In this document: positions 63,003-64,000 of the stretch, one piece after another | How positions within the stretch are numbered: position 1 is the stretch's first letter | How the letters are laid out: each line of letters starts with the position of its first letter | Assembly: GCA_963754235.1 (NCBI GenBank) | Contig: CAVWFK010000002.1 | Location: 62,001-126,000, forward strand | Origin: DATAYA01 sp963754235 | GTDB lineage: Bacteria; Pseudomonadota; Alphaproteobacteria; Acetobacterales; Acetobacteraceae | DNA: 64,000 bases | Direction of reading: 5' to 3' | Notes under the pieces: generated by a model | The model's input: only the letters and a program-made list of their open reading frames with translations | Database searches by the model: none | Told to the model about the DNA's origin: nothing | Translations under genes and position numbers: made by a program

Positions 63003-64000
63003 TCAGGCGGCGAGACGTAAAGTCTCCACGAGTCGATGTAACAAGATGACTGGAATTTCTATGCTTTCGGAGCCCGACCGGGACATGGAAAAACTCGGTG
63101 GCGACCACAAGACGCGGCGGACGGCGGCAATCGCGTCGCTGAAGGTCGGTTGGTGTTTGTTGTACCAAGCGGCGGGATGGGGGCGGACAGCGGTGCTGGG
63201 TTTCTGCATCAATTCATGCGCCCAGACGGTCACCAGAGAGTAGAGTCCGAGCAGCGCCGGTGTGGTGCGCAGGATGGCCAGGTCCGACCATTGCCGTTGC
63301 GTCTCGACGCCCAGATGTTCACGGGCCTCTTGGAAGGTCGTCTCGATCCGCCAGCGGGAGACGAAGCGCGTGAGGATCGCGGTAGGTTCGAGGTCAAGGT
63401 CGGTGCAAAGGAAGGCCTGCGCGTCACGCTGGCGGGACGGATCACGCACCAGCACCCAACGGATCGCAGCCGGGGGCATGCCGTTATGATACCAGACGGC
63501 GGTTCCGGAGACATACTCCAGCTTGCGGGTCTGACCATCGTACCACTCGGTCAGCGTGACGGATGTCCAGACGGTCTTCCGATCGGTGAGGACGGCGTTG
63601 AGTTTGGGCCGGCGTTTACCTTTCAGTGCAGGCCGTCCCATTTGACCCTTTTGGCGTTGGGGTGCCGGCTCGAACAAGCTGGCGTCGAGACGCAACCTGG
63701 TGATCAAGCAGACGTGGCGGCGCACAGCGGCGATGAGTTCCAATGCCGAGAAACCGCTGTCGGCGACGACCACCACGCGGCGATCCGGCAGCCAGCGTTT
63801 GGTTTGCAATATCGCCTGCTTTGCCCAGTCGGTCAGGGCCTTATGCCGTCTCGCTTTCGCCGCGCTCCAGCGCGCCGACGGCGCCAGCACAGTCAGAAAC
63901 GGCAAAGCCCACCGCCGGCCTGCGAACGGTACCGGCAACATCACCGCCAGCGCCAGCCAGCGTAAGCCGCTGGTCTTGACGAAGTGGCCGTGTGACGACC
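63003..64000 (-). mobile_element. IS701/IS4-type transposase, cut by the window end
   Basis: About 332 codons visible and intact in frame; the N-terminal part lies beyond 64000. From the edge it reads SHGHFVKTSGLRWLALAVML, then ALPFLTVLAPS, VVVVADSGFSALELIAAVRR (DDE Asp), YDGQTRKLEYVSGTAVWYH, and FVSRWRIETTFQEAREHLGV with the catalytic Glu in the W-R-I-E-x-x-F-x-E pattern. It ends AETLRLAA-like at 63003. Unlike the other transposases here, it shows no frameshift in the visible part. Confidence 0.85.

Overview
High-GC alphaproteobacterial chromosome, most likely Acetobacteraceae (Rhodospirillales). The evidence is gene content and order: pyrD followed by a class IIA HAD gene; rpsF-rpsR-rplI; gyrB-recF-dnaN-dnaA-rpsT-echA-mutM beside ubiE-coaBC; nth-engB-argB; thrB-rnhA; and rpmG-S41 protease-rnr. 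The family assignment is an inference, because no rRNA or tRNA gene is visible.

Layout. 1-2.6 kb: small exported proteins, an aldo/keto reductase and an S24 (LexA-like) repressor. 2.6-7.1 kb: a small accessory island with an SOS-type LexA box, a decayed IS1595 transposase, mazEF with a broken antitoxin, and several phage-like or orphan small genes; AT-rich operator-like motifs sit at both ends. 7.4-15.9 kb: core genes (pyrD, ribosomal operon, cfa), a GAF-HWE type histidine kinase, and a serine hydrolase with a decayed partial copy of its own 3' end. 15.9-19.7 kb: a decayed IS1634-type element and a RelA/SpoT-domain protein. 19.9-30.5 kb: the replication-gene cluster and the mutM/ubiE/coaBC region. 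30.6-33.3 kb: wreckage, consisting of a carboxymuconolactone decarboxylase/ECF41 sigma fusion, a frameshifted DUF2254 gene and a ParE fragment. 33.3-58.7 kb: metabolic genes, among them two tandem aminotransferases, an ABC sugar importer without an ATPase, two SDRs, ThrB, RNase HI, diaminopropionate ammonia-lyase, an S41 protease and RNase R. 58.8-64 kb: an accessory island with an HTH / DGQHR (DndB-like) / HEPN-like / two-small-gene operon, IS1 and IS701-type transposases and a VOC gene.

Two themes stand out. First, dispersed palindromic repeats: five paired REP-like elements (about 7.2, 11.7, 36.6, 39.1 and 56.4 kb), two GTCATG-type palindromes and one CCAGGGG-type palindrome, nearly all between genes. 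Second, many genes are broken by one-base shifts (transposases, mazE, echA, ECF41, DUF2254, rnr and the DGQHR operon), most of them explained by one extra base. Either this lineage is accumulating pseudogenes or the assembly carries indel errors; raw reads would decide.

The best candidate for an undescribed system is the minus-strand operon at 61850-58839. A small HTH protein, whose start is flanked by a perfect inverted repeat, is followed by a DGQHR protein, a protein with a HEPN-like RNxxxxxH motif, and two small proteins, all overlapping or within 4 bases of each other.
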